Source: an uncultured Bacteroidota bacterium
GTDB lineage: Bacteria; Bacteroidota; Bacteroidia; Chitinophagales; LD1
Direction of reading: 5' to 3'
Assembly (NCBI GenBank): GCA_937894725.1
Contig: CALAYL010000001.1
Span: forward strand, 1 to 34,957
Length of the DNA stretch: 34,957 bases
The translations under genes and the position numbers were made by a program. Positions 24,887 to 33,184 of the stretch are shown here, in pieces. The notes beneath the pieces are model-generated. The model was given only the letters and a program-made list of their open reading frames with translations, did not search any database and was not told the origin of the DNA. Numbering within the stretch: position 1 is the first letter of the stretch; each line of letters begins with the position of its first letter.

Positions 24887-24947
24887 AGTTATATGATTTT
24901 TGTTATAAAATATTGACTGCCAAGATACATGTTTTATTTTTAAATAA

Positions 24948-25691
24948 TTAAATTGTCAACATGTCTTGTTGCTGTACCCAACCCGTTTTGCCATCATCAA
25001 GCCTTATTTTTGCATAGCCATCTACATGGTCGAGCATAAGCACTTCGGTACCTTCGTGTAGTACAAATAAATCTGAGGCACTATCGTCTGGTGCGCTTTT
25101 TATAAAGGTTTTTTCTACTGCGATTACCCCGCTGTTGCATCGGTTTTCGATGCTAAATATTTTTTTGCCAATCAATAAAAAGACTATACTAAAAACGCCC
25201 AAAACAATGCCTGTAAAGAAGCCTACTTTTTTAAATTTATTTGTAAATAGAAAAAGCAATAAAGCGACTAAGGCAAGCCAACAGCTTATTATGGATGCCC
25301 ATGTCCAACCGTATGAATTTAAAATGCCATTGGCCTGATTTAAAAATAATACACCTATTGAGTGGTTTTGTTTATCGATTTTATCAAATGTACTTGCTTT
25401 TGCGAAGAGAAGGTTATGTTGGATGTCTTCATCATCGGGCCTAAATCGTTTTGCTCTTTCAAAAGAAGCAATAGCCAAGGCGAGCTCTCCTTTTTTGAAA
25501 AGAGTATTGCCGATATTGAAATTGAGTGTGGCTGATGTAGGATGTTTTTTTTGTAAGTCGGAATATAGTTTTAATGCTTCATCAAATTGTTGCTGCTTGT
25601 AAAGTGTATTTGCTTTTGCAAAAACCTCAGCATCGTTAGCGCGCACTGTGCAAGCCATCAATAATCCTAAAACAATAAATAGATTTTTCAT
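24948..25691 (-). CDS. batE: TPR- and SH3-domain membrane protein BatE
   Basis: Last gene of the Bacteroides aerotolerance cluster. The 247-residue protein has a signal segment, two to three tetratricopeptide repeats (about 20-100: FDEALKLYSDLQKKHPTS, LNFNIGNTLFKKGELALAIASFERAKRFRPDD), two membrane helices (about 130-150 and 157-175) and a C-terminal bacterial SH3 domain (GVIAVEKTFIKSAPDDSA ... YAKIRLDDGKTGWVQQQDM). It overlaps batD by 4 nt (ATGA). Bat proteins are thought to work with MoxR-type ATPases in the envelope; the exact role is not settled. Confidence 0.88.
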   Translation of the reverse strand: MKNLFIVLGLLMACTVRANDAEVFAKANTLYKQQQFDEALKLYSDLQKKHPTSATLNFNIGNTLFKKGELALAIASFERAKRFRPDDEDIQHNLLFAKASTFDKIDKQNHSIGVLFLNQANGILNSYGWTWASIISCWLALVALLLFLFTNKFKKVGFFTGIVLGVFSIVFLLIGKKIFSIENRCNSGVIAVEKTFIKSAPDDSASDLFVLHEGTEVLMLDHVDGYAKIRLDDGKTGWVQQQDMLTI

Positions 25692-27568
25692 TTCAAAAGT
25701 TTTTGGTCTAGTGAAGTGATTAATTGTATTGCCTGTTGATATTGTGCATCCATATCCGCACTACTATCTTGGTTACTATAAAGTGCTATATCGCAGCGCT
25801 CAAGTGTTTTTTTGACTGCATCTATTTGCGCTTGATCTATGTTTTTGACTGCTAATTTGGCTACTATATTTTCTTTTGAAAGATCAGCAACGGGTATCTG
25901 CAACTTATCGCTCAAGTAACCGAGAATAGCCCGAGAAACTTCATCATAAAATAACTTTGACTGATTTGATTTTAAATATTTGCTGGCTACTTCCAATCGT
26001 TTTCTCGCCATTTTAGTGGCCTTTTTGATGCGGGCACCTACTACATCGCTGTTTTCGGCTAGTTGCTTTTTCTTATAAGCAAATGCCCCTATGAAAAACA
26101 ATATGGGCGATAACATAAGCCCATAATGTAGCGGAGAGCCAATGAATCGCATATCGGCATCATCAAATGCTGGTTCGGTTTTGATATATCTAATATCTTG
26201 ACCCAATTCTTTTACTTGACTACGATTTGATATGGCAGGATTGTTTTCGACTATAGATTTTGAAGGAGCACCTTCAACAATAACCTCAAATTCACTCGAT
26301 TTTAAGGAAACATACTTGCCTGTTTCGGGATTAAAATAGGAAAATGGAATAGCCTCAATTTTATATTGACCTGGTTGGCGAGGTATCAATAAATGGTCTG
26401 CTTGTTTTGACCCTGATACCCCCACTATGGCATCTTTAGTCTTGGGGTCAAAGGCTTCGAATCCATCTGGCAATGTAGGTTTTGGAAGTTCAATCGTTTT
26501 TAAATTTCCTGTTCCTTTTAGCTTAACAGAAAGTGTAACAGCTTCATCTGTTTTAACTTTATTGTTTGATAATTTTGCCTCCATCTCAAACTGCCCTACA
26601 GCTCCCGAAAAATCGGCTGGTTTGCCATCCTTTGGCAGTTCCTCAACATAGATACTTATCGCATTGCTTGTAGGTTTGTATTGGATATTTTTGAGCTGTG
26701 CTCCACCAAACATATCCCAAACACTGCGCCTGCGGCTTTGTATTTGAGCTTGTACAATCATACTTAGCTCTGTGCCAGAAATTTGCAGATTGCCTGTCCG
26801 TTGGGGATAGAGGTCATATTTCTGCACATCAATCACATAAAAATCTTGCCCATTTACTTTTTCTATACGAGGTTTTTGATTTGGGTCCATGGTCACTTCT
26901 TGACTCCAAAAGCCATCAAACCTAGGTGCTTTGGCCATTTGTGTATTGCCAAAATTGAGTCTATAATAAAGTTTCAAAGTAGCAGTAAGGTGTTCGCCTA
27001 CATACACCTTGTTTTTGCTCGTTGTCATTCGCAAAAATAGATTTTCGCGTACTTGTTTATCTATATCACCCTCATTTGAGGGAGTAGGTTCGTCTTGCTG
27101 TGATGGTTGTGAAAATATATCAAACGGGTCTCCGCCAAATGGGTCTTCAAACGGATCATAACCAAATGGATTATTGTTTCTTCTTTGTTGCTGCTGTGAT
27201 GCTGCTGTGACTTGGATCGTCAGCTCATTCGACTCGAGGGTAGCACCACCCACGTTTATACTCGCCTTTCCGAGTTTAAAATTGCCCTCTTTTTTAGGTT
27301 TTAAAATGTAGGAGTACGAAATAGATTGCGACATATTGCCATTGACCCACTGCATACTTTGCGAAGTGTGTGGACCACTCAGCACTTGAAAGTCGTTAAG
27401 GTTTGGGAGTTTCAAGTTTTGCCCTTCGGCATTTTCGATGGTGTACGAAAGCTGGATGTTTTGATTGAGCGGAGTAGATTTAGTGTTGAATTGACCATAA
27501 AAACGCACTTGACCGAATGTCAATAACATCGAGCAGTTTAGCGCAAATAAGAGCAATAGTTTTTTCAT
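25688..27568 (-). CDS. batD: BatD, large periplasmic membrane-anchored protein
   Basis: A 626-residue protein with a signal peptide (KKLLLLFALNCSMLLTFGQV), repeated beta-sandwich regions such as LEVSYTIENAEG-type and LSVKLKGTGNLKTIELPKP segments typical of BatD, and one membrane helix at about 483-499 followed by a ~125-residue cytoplasmic part. A low-complexity insert rich in Gln and DPF (residues 124-160) separates the first two domains. batE overlaps its end. batA, batB, batC and the moxR ATPase gene, which usually precede batD, are not present; an opposite-strand exonuclease III gene lies upstream. Confidence 0.9.
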   Translation of the reverse strand: MKKLLLLFALNCSMLLTFGQVRFYGQFNTKSTPLNQNIQLSYTIENAEGQNLKLPNLNDFQVLSGPHTSQSMQWVNGNMSQSISYSYILKPKKEGNFKLGKASINVGGATLESNELTIQVTAASQQQQRRNNNPFGYDPFEDPFGGDPFDIFSQPSQQDEPTPSNEGDIDKQVRENLFLRMTTSKNKVYVGEHLTATLKLYYRLNFGNTQMAKAPRFDGFWSQEVTMDPNQKPRIEKVNGQDFYVIDVQKYDLYPQRTGNLQISGTELSMIVQAQIQSRRRSVWDMFGGAQLKNIQYKPTSNAISIYVEELPKDGKPADFSGAVGQFEMEAKLSNNKVKTDEAVTLSVKLKGTGNLKTIELPKPTLPDGFEAFDPKTKDAIVGVSGSKQADHLLIPRQPGQYKIEAIPFSYFNPETGKYVSLKSSEFEVIVEGAPSKSIVENNPAISNRSQVKELGQDIRYIKTEPAFDDADMRFIGSPLHYGLMLSPILFFIGAFAYKKKQLAENSDVVGARIKKATKMARKRLEVASKYLKSNQSKLFYDEVSRAILGYLSDKLQIPVADLSKENIVAKLAVKNIDQAQIDAVKKTLERCDIALYSNQDSSADMDAQYQQAIQLITSLDQKLLK

Positions 27569-27598
27569 ACGAAACTAAAAGTACTGTTTTATAACAAG

Positions 27599-27629
27599 CA
27601 AAAATGGTGCAACTGTACGGTATCACAAA
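27599..27629 (-). promoter_or_regulatory. Probable promoter of batD-batE
   Basis: On the minus strand TTTG (27626-27629) is followed after 19 nt by CATTTTTG (27599-27606), one mismatch to TAnnTTTG. It lies about 30 nt before the batD ATG and supports independent transcription of this pair. Confidence 0.5.
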
Positions 27630-27715
27630 GTTTTATCCCTTGCTGTTAAGAAATTTTATAGGTATAAGCCGCTAATCACTACCTTTTCTTATACTTTTGT
27701 ATCAAAAGTGAAGTT

Positions 27716-28480
27716 ATGAAAATAGTAAGCTATAATGTAAATGGCATAAGAGCAGCTGTCAAAAATGGATTGATTGATTGGCTCAAAACGGTGCAGCCAG
27801 ATGTGCTTTGTTTGCAAGAGATAAAAGTAGCTGAAGCAGATTTTGATGCAGGCTCTTTTGAGGAGTTGGGCTATCACTGTGCCATTTTTCCAGCAGAAAA
27901 AAAGGGCTACAGTGGGGTAGCTATTTTTTCAAAAATGAAACCTGATAATATCGTTCGAGGTATAGGTATAGCTGAGTATGACTTTGAGGGGCGAAATATC
28001 AGAGCAGATTTTGGTGACTTGAGTGTGATGTCTGCCTATTTTCCGAGTGGTACTACGGGCGATTTACGACAGGGGGTGAAGATGGAATACCTTGAAGCGA
28101 TGCTGGCCTACACGGTCGATCTGAAAAAAACTCGGCCGCAATTTTTGCTTTGCGGTGATTATAATATTTGTCATAAAGAAATCGACATTCACGACCCTAT
28201 TAGAAATAAGGATACTTCTGGTTTTAAGCCTGAGGAGCGAGCGTGGATGAGTCAGTTTTTTGACACAGGTTTTATAGATACATTTCGACTTTTTAATGCT
28301 CAACCGGATCAATATTCGTGGTGGAGTTACCGAGCTGGTGCTCGCAAAAACAATAAAGGTTGGCGGATAGATTATATAGCTGCGACTGAGTCATTGAAGG
28401 ATAAAATAACGGCATCAGCCATTTTTCAAGATGCCGTCCATTCTGATCATTGTCCTGTGTGTTGCGAACTTGCTTTATAA
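27716..28480 (+). CDS. xth: Exodeoxyribonuclease III (AP endonuclease)
   Basis: Cuts DNA at abasic sites and trims 3' ends in base-excision repair. The 254-residue protein shows Asn7 in SYNVNGIRAA, the metal-binding Glu35 in CLQEIKV, Asp148/Asn150 in LLCGDYNICH, WRIDYIAAT (Asp219) and the catalytic end SDHCPV (Asp244-His245). A TACTTTTG box at 27692-27699 is a likely -7 element. It converges on the DUF4412-like gene with 7 nt between stops. Confidence 0.96.
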   Translation: MKIVSYNVNGIRAAVKNGLIDWLKTVQPDVLCLQEIKVAEADFDAGSFEELGYHCAIFPAEKKGYSGVAIFSKMKPDNIVRGIGIAEYDFEGRNIRADFGDLSVMSAYFPSGTTGDLRQGVKMEYLEAMLAYTVDLKKTRPQFLLCGDYNICHKEIDIHDPIRNKDTSGFKPEERAWMSQFFDTGFIDTFRLFNAQPDQYSWWSYRAGARKNNKGWRIDYIAATESLKDKITASAIFQDAVHSDHCPVCCELAL

Positions 28481-28487
28481 GCAGTTG

Positions 28488-29279
28488 TTATTTGCCGTTG
28501 ATAGAATAACCAGATGTACTTTGTGTAAAGTTGGCTTTAGTATTTATATCCATTACTTCAAGTTTGTTTTCGGGCAGATTATTTTTGAAAGTTGTGGCCT
28601 CCAAAATCATTCCACTAGGAGTATAAGTAAGGCTGCTAAACATAGGCAGTTTTAAAGAGCTCAATAACTCTTTTGCGAAAAGCGAGTTTGCTATCCACAT
28701 TTCTGTTCGTGTGTTTTTTTCCTCATTGGTACAAATGTACTCTTCGCAGTTGTATCCCTTTATTTGCTTTGTTTTCCCCGTTTTTTTACAATCAACCCCT
28801 TTGCTTTTTTCAGCCAATGCTTCACCAGATTTCATCTTGTCTTGAGTAGCTTTACTCATAAATGCGTTTAGCGTAAAAGCCATGATTGTTTTTTCGTTTT
28901 TATCTATCATTACTATCGCATTTTGAGCATAATCATATATGCTAAGCATGGCAGACTTAGATTTTTTATTGTCTGACATGTCAGTCGCAAAAAGTTCTTT
29001 TTCTGCATTGATAAAATAGGTCAAGTCTGATTCGGATTTTACTTGTCCGTTTTTGTAATCTGTCAAATGCATGTTGAGCGATAGCGGAAAAAGATATTCT
29101 GGTGCTACTTTTACATTCATTAAATTTCCGTATAGCCATTGATTGAGGGCTCCTGTACCTTCTGGGCCATGTTCATTTTCATATTTTTGATGTATGGCAT
29201 CTTTAATTTCGCCTCGTTGGGCATAGCCGTGTGACCAAACGCAAAAAGTGATGATAAACAATAAATATCGATAATTCAT
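28488..29279 (-). CDS. Secreted DUF4412-like protein
   Basis: A 263-residue exported protein with a signal peptide (YLLFIITFCVWSHGYAQ). The mature sequence contains ATDMSDNKKSKSAMLSIYDYAQNAIVMIDKNEKTIMAF and KQIKGYNCEEYICTNEEKNTRTEMWIANSL, which resemble the DUF4412 pattern (a K/G-x-C-x-x-Y/F 'modified, then removed from complex' core seen in many Bacteroidota). The function of that family is unknown. Cysteines in CKKTGKTKQIKGYNCEEYIC could form a disulfide. The family assignment is from pattern memory and should be checked. Confidence 0.75.
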   Translation of the reverse strand: MNYRYLLFIITFCVWSHGYAQRGEIKDAIHQKYENEHGPEGTGALNQWLYGNLMNVKVAPEYLFPLSLNMHLTDYKNGQVKSESDLTYFINAEKELFATDMSDNKKSKSAMLSIYDYAQNAIVMIDKNEKTIMAFTLNAFMSKATQDKMKSGEALAEKSKGVDCKKTGKTKQIKGYNCEEYICTNEEKNTRTEMWIANSLFAKELLSSLKLPMFSSLTYTPSGMILEATTFKNNLPENKLEVMDINTKANFTQSTSGYSINGK

Positions 29280-29295
29280 AATATAAATTTTGAAA

Positions 29296-29326
29296 TAAAA
29301 ATAGGTGTTTGATTATAAACATCCAA
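29296..29326 (-). promoter_or_regulatory. Possible promoter of the DUF4412-like gene
   Basis: On the minus strand TTG (29324-29326) precedes TATTTTTA (29296-29303, one mismatch to TAnnTTTG) by 20 nt, about 17 nt before the ATG. It partly interleaves with the divergent STAS promoter region. Confidence 0.35.
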
Positions 29327-29334
29327 CAAAAGGC

Positions 29335-29364
29335 TTGACAAGTTTTAATTTACTGTTATATTTG
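29335..29364 (+). promoter_or_regulatory. Promoter of the STAS-rnz unit
   Basis: TTG (29335-29337) is followed after 19 nt by TATATTTG (29357-29364), an exact TAnnTTTG. The predicted transcript start near 29371 leaves a short leader with AGAGG before the ATG at 29383, which also argues against the upstream in-frame start at 29305. Confidence 0.6.
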
Positions 29365-29382
29365 GATACAATAACAGAGGCT

Positions 29383-29751
29383 ATGAAATTTTCATTAGAT
29401 AAACGCGAGCGATTTTGTATCCTTCAATTGGAGGAAGAAAAATTACTTAGCAACTATTCTCCAAACCTAAAATCGGAGATGCTAGGGCTACAGCGCGATG
29501 GTTTCAAGAATGTAATTCTTGACTTAGCCAAGGTTGTATTTATTGATTCGTCAGGCTTGAGTGCGCTATTGGTAGGTGTTCGTCTCGCCAAAGAAAACAA
29601 AGGTACTTTTGTGATCACAAATATCAATCCACATATCCAAAAACTGATTAAAATATCGCAATTAGAGTCAATTCTAACCATTGTACCTACACTAGCCGAA
29701 TCAATAGACTATGTGATGATGGAAGAGCTTGACAGAGATCTGCGAGGATAA
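29383..29751 (+). CDS. STAS-domain protein (anti-sigma factor antagonist type)
   Basis: A 122-residue single STAS domain like SpoIIAA/RsbV. The conserved loop is VFIDSSGLSALLVG with a phosphorylatable serine at 56/57, followed by the helix-strand pattern LAKENKGTFVITNINPHIQKLIKISQLESILTIVPTLAESI. It probably binds a kinase or sigma-factor regulator partner encoded elsewhere. A start at 29305 would place the N-terminus before the predicted promoter; the ATG at 29383 with AGAGG ahead is preferred. The stop is 3 nt before the rnz start, so the two are co-transcribed. Confidence 0.9.
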   Translation: MKFSLDKRERFCILQLEEEKLLSNYSPNLKSEMLGLQRDGFKNVILDLAKVVFIDSSGLSALLVGVRLAKENKGTFVITNINPHIQKLIKISQLESILTIVPTLAESIDYVMMEELDRDLRG

Positions 29752-29754
29752 AAA

Positions 29755-30666
29755 ATGCAATTTGAACTCACTATACTAGGCTCTAGTGGAGCTATACCCG
29801 CCTACGACCGCCATCCTACTAGTCATTATATACAGCACAGTGGACAAGGGTTTTTGATAGATTGTGGGGAGGGTACGCAGTTGCAAATGGCTAAATACAG
29901 TATCAAACGAGGCCGACTCGACCATATTTTTATTTCTCATTTGCATGGCGATCATTTTTTTGGATTGATGGGGTTGCTCTCTGCTTTTAATCTCAACTAT
30001 CGTGAAACTCCGCTATATATCTACGGTCCAGAGGGTCTTGAAGAAATCGTAACGACTCATTTTAAATATTCAAGAACGATATTGAAGTTTACGATTCACT
30101 TTTTTAAAACACAAGATGCAAAGCCAGAGATAATTTTTAACTCTCCACTACTAAGTGTAGAAACGATACCACTAAAACATCGCATACCCACGACTGGTTT
30201 TTTGTTTAGAGAAAAGGAAGGTATGAGGCGCATCATACCCGAAAAAATACATGAGTATCAGATACCTGTGGCTGAAATAGCCGCTATCAAACAAGGTGCA
30301 GATTTTAGTGATAAAAAAGGTACAGTGGTCACGAATAGAGAACTCACCTTAGATCCTCACAAGCCATCGAGTTATGCGTTTTGTAGTGATACCATTTATA
30401 CAGAAGATTTTGTAGCGCAAATAAAGGGTGTAGAAATGTTGTATCATGAAGCTACTTTCAAAAAAGAACATACGGCACGTGCGGCCGAAACTTTTCACAG
30501 CACTACCATTCAAGCCGCTACCATAGCGCAAAAAGCAGGAGTAGGCCACTTAATAGTGGGACATTATTCTGCACGATATGATGACTTGAATCTATTACTC
30601 GAAGAGTGTAAGTCTGTCTTTGAAAACAGCGAGTTAGCTATTGAAGGGAAGGTGTATCATTTTTGA
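29755..30666 (+). CDS. rnz: Ribonuclease Z
   Basis: Metallo-beta-lactamase-fold endonuclease that matures the 3' ends of tRNA precursors. The 303-residue protein has the zinc motif SHLHGDHFFG (His62, His64, Asp66, His67), PLKHRIPTTGFLF, the aspartate in FCSDTIY, and the late histidine in VGHYSARY. The exosite arm that contacts tRNA falls around residues 150-200. It follows the STAS gene by 3 nt and converges on the sigma-54 regulator gene with only one base between stops. Confidence 0.96.
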   Translation: MQFELTILGSSGAIPAYDRHPTSHYIQHSGQGFLIDCGEGTQLQMAKYSIKRGRLDHIFISHLHGDHFFGLMGLLSAFNLNYRETPLYIYGPEGLEEIVTTHFKYSRTILKFTIHFFKTQDAKPEIIFNSPLLSVETIPLKHRIPTTGFLFREKEGMRRIIPEKIHEYQIPVAEIAAIKQGADFSDKKGTVVTNRELTLDPHKPSSYAFCSDTIYTEDFVAQIKGVEMLYHEATFKKEHTARAAETFHSTTIQAATIAQKAGVGHLIVGHYSARYDDLNLLLEECKSVFENSELAIEGKVYHF

Positions 30667-30667
30667 T

Positions 30668-32023
30668 TTAACCTCTTCTCAAATCAAATTTTTCAATCTT
30701 ATTGTACAAGTGTGAACGCTGGATATCTAGTACTTCTGCGGTCTTTGACACATTCCAGTTGTAGCGCTTGAGCATGTGTTCGATAAAGAGTTTTTCCATG
30801 TGTTCTTTAAAGTCTTGAAATTTATCAAACTGATCAAAGATATCGGTAGGTGTATTTTTGACATGTATGTTTGTCACAAAAAGCTTTACATCATCATCGG
30901 TGATTTTACCCTCACTCAAAATGATGAGTCGCTCAATCACGTTGCGTAGTTCGCGTATATTGCCCTCCCACTTCATATTTTTTAACTCTTCGAGTGCCTT
31001 TGGAGTGATGATTTTTTTTGGTACACCATAGTCTTCACATACTTCTTTTACAAACCTTTCTGCTAGTAGTGGTATATCGTCTTCGCGATCATTGAGGGTG
31101 GGTACATGGATGATAATCACACTCAATCGATGATATAAATCCATTCTAAATCTACCCTCTTCTATCTCTAGGGTAAGGTCTTTATTGGTGGCTGCTATCA
31201 CACGCACATCTACCATAATATCTTTGTCGCCACCCACACGAGAAATTCTATTTTCTTGTAATGCTCTGAGCACTTTAGCTTGGGCAGAAAGGCTCATATC
31301 ACCTATTTCATCTAGAAAAAGAGTGCCGCCATTGGCGAGCTCAAATTTGCCTTGTTTTTGTTTGATGGCGGAGGTAAAGGCTCCCTTTTCATGACCAAAA
31401 AGCTCACTTTCGATAAGTTCTGATGGAATGGCTGCGCAGTTTACCTCAATCAATGGCATATCTGCACGTTTCGATTTTTCATGTAGCCAACGAGCTACAA
31501 GTTCTTTACCTGTGCCATTTTCGCCTGTGATGAGCACACGAGCATCGGTAGGGGCTACTCGCTCTATAGTGTCTTTTATTTTGCCAATAGCAGGCGATTC
31601 GCCTACTATCTCTCGGGTCTTAGATACCTTGCGTTTGAGTACTCTAGTTTCGGTAACGAGTGTTGATTTGTCAAGGGCATTCCTCACGGTAATCAAAAGG
31701 CGATTCAAATCGGGTGGTTTTGATATAAAATCAAACGCTCCTTTTTTGACGGCATCTACGGCTGTATCTATAGTACCATGCCCCGATATCATGATGATTT
31801 GGGTTTCGAGTCCTTCTTTTTTCAATTTCTCGAGAACCTCCATTCCATCCATTTTGGGCATTTTGATGTCGCAGAGTGTTACATCATACTCGCCATCCTT
31901 CAGCATTTCGTATGCTTTTTGACCATCTTCAGCTTCATCTACTTTGTAGTTTTCATACTCCAAGATTTCTCGTAGGGTTTTGCGAATGGCTTTCTCATCA
32001 TCGGCTATCAGTATATTTGGCAT
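30668..32023 (-). CDS. Sigma-54-dependent response regulator (NtrC family)
   Basis: A 451-residue two-component activator. The receiver domain (1-120) has phosphoacceptor Asp52 in LCDIKMPKMDG, Thr/Ser in MISGHG and Lys102 in FISKPPD. The AAA+ domain has Walker A GENGTGKE (167-174), Walker B GGTLFLDEIGD (232-242) and the sigma-54 loop as GAFTSA (214-219) in place of GAFTGA. A Fis-type helix-turn-helix ends the protein (NVSKTAEVLDIQRSHLYNKIEKF). No partner histidine kinase gene is in the window. It begins about 30 nt behind the RNase P RNA gene and may be reached by read-through from it. Confidence 0.95.
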   Translation of the reverse strand: MPNILIADDEKAIRKTLREILEYENYKVDEAEDGQKAYEMLKDGEYDVTLCDIKMPKMDGMEVLEKLKKEGLETQIIMISGHGTIDTAVDAVKKGAFDFISKPPDLNRLLITVRNALDKSTLVTETRVLKRKVSKTREIVGESPAIGKIKDTIERVAPTDARVLITGENGTGKELVARWLHEKSKRADMPLIEVNCAAIPSELIESELFGHEKGAFTSAIKQKQGKFELANGGTLFLDEIGDMSLSAQAKVLRALQENRISRVGGDKDIMVDVRVIAATNKDLTLEIEEGRFRMDLYHRLSVIIIHVPTLNDREDDIPLLAERFVKEVCEDYGVPKKIITPKALEELKNMKWEGNIRELRNVIERLIILSEGKITDDDVKLFVTNIHVKNTPTDIFDQFDKFQDFKEHMEKLFIEHMLKRYNWNVSKTAEVLDIQRSHLYNKIEKFDLRRG

Positions 32024-32052
32024 AGTTGCTTTTTTATCGTTTCGTTTTTTTT

Positions 32053-32426
32053 AAAATACTGTATGCCTATAAGCCGGATTCTGTCGCTTGCCTAGGCAAA
32101 CGCTCTACCATTTATCTGCGATATCGGTCGCCCGATACCTTTAGCACCCAACCCCCCAACATCGAGCGAGTAGCTCTCCATCGCTGGTGTACATGGGCTT
32201 TCAACCCGCTAGGTTTACCCTACTGTGAGGTTACCCTCGCAGCACGTGCGCTCTTACCGCACATTTTCACCCTTACCCCCTACGCAGGCGTGGGAGGCGG
32301 TTATTCTCTGTGGCACTATCTAGCCTGACTTTCATCAGCCTCCATCCGTTAGGTGGAGCGGTACTCTTTGTTGTCCGGACTTTCCTTCTCGATTTTAATC
32401 AAGACGGTAGAGCGACATACAGCAGG
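32053..32426 (-). ncRNA. rnpB: RNase P RNA, bacterial type A
   Basis: Catalytic RNA of RNase P, which cuts the 5' leader from tRNA precursors. On the minus strand the conserved 5' core GAAAGTCCGGAC (within 32371-32390), TGCCACAGA and ATAACCGCC, the GGGTGAAAATGTGCGGTAAGAGCGCA block, and the 3' core AGAATCCGGCTTATAGGC (32065-32082) are all present in order. The P1 stem pairs CTGTATG near the 5' end (32416-32422) with CATACAG near the 3' end (32059-32065), which fixes the ends to within a few bases. The length of about 370 nt is normal for type A. Confidence 0.96.
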
Positions 32427-32427
32427 G

Positions 32428-32457
32428 TAAAATTAACTGTTTATTTTTCTGTACAAA
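32428..32457 (-). promoter_or_regulatory. Promoter of rnpB
   Basis: On the minus strand TTTG (32454-32457) precedes TAATTTTA (32428-32435, one mismatch to TAnnTTTG) by 18 nt. The predicted start near 32422 coincides with the 5' strand of the P1 stem, independent support for both calls. Confidence 0.55.
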
Positions 32458-32533
32458 TTAAATTTTGATAATTGTGTATATCTTGTTGTCGATTGAGGTT
32501 TACTAACAAAATACACAATAAAAAGATACTCTA

Positions 32534-33181
32534 ATGTGGAAATGGAAATTGGCACAGTGGCTGGAATTGAAATGGTGGAAGCGATATACGGCCAATAAGT
32601 CTAAGCAAGATTATATAGCCTGGAAAACGACCTATTGGAAACGGCTTTTTGAAAAGATAGGTATAGTGCAAGATATCCGCAACGCTGATAATCTTATAGA
32701 CTTTGGATGTGGACCTTTTGGGGTGGCGTTGCTAAACGAAACATGGCAGAAGCTTTTGGTAGCAGTCGATCCATTGATTGATAGCTATGAAATCGAGTTG
32801 CCCTTTTTTTCAAAAAGTGATTATACGCATACAACATTTTTGCACCAAAAAATGGAGGATTTTTCTTCTAAAAAAACCTTTGAAATTGTATTTTGTTTAA
32901 ATGCAATCAACCATGTAGCTGATATAGAAAAGGCATTCGCTATTTTATCAAGTGCTACTCGACCTTTGGGAAAACTAGCATTGGGAATAGACGCACATAA
33001 TTTTTCGTTTCTGAAACACCTTTTCAGGCTTATACCTGGCGATTTACTCCATCCTCATCAGTATGACCTTGACGAATATATTTCTTTTTTAGAAAAGCAT
33101 GGTTTCATTTTCATTTCTAAACATAAAATCAACAATGACTTCATTTTTGGTTATTGGGTAATTGTAGCCGAGCGGGCGTAG
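32534..33181 (+). CDS. Class I SAM-dependent methyltransferase
   Basis: A 215-residue methyltransferase. The SAM-binding motif I is LIDFGCGPFGVAL (54-66), followed by the acidic residue of motif II at VAVDP (Asp79) and by motif IV-like FEIVFCLNAINHVADIEKAF, and SSATRPLGKLALGIDAHN. The N-terminal 45 residues are Trp- and Lys-rich (MWKWKLAQWLELKWWKRY) and may contact a membrane or a substrate. The substrate cannot be predicted. It stands alone between rnpB and the convergent tail-fibre gene, 3 nt from the latter's stop. Confidence 0.88.
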   Translation: MWKWKLAQWLELKWWKRYTANKSKQDYIAWKTTYWKRLFEKIGIVQDIRNADNLIDFGCGPFGVALLNETWQKLLVAVDPLIDSYEIELPFFSKSDYTHTTFLHQKMEDFSSKKTFEIVFCLNAINHVADIEKAFAILSSATRPLGKLALGIDAHNFSFLKHLFRLIPGDLLHPHQYDLDEYISFLEKHGFIFISKHKINNDFIFGYWVIVAERA

Positions 33182-33184
33182 TCT

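Noticed and set aside
32026..32328. Plus-strand open frame of 100 codons
   Set aside because: It lies inside the RNase P RNA gene on the opposite strand; the RNA's conserved cores and P1 stem explain the sequence.
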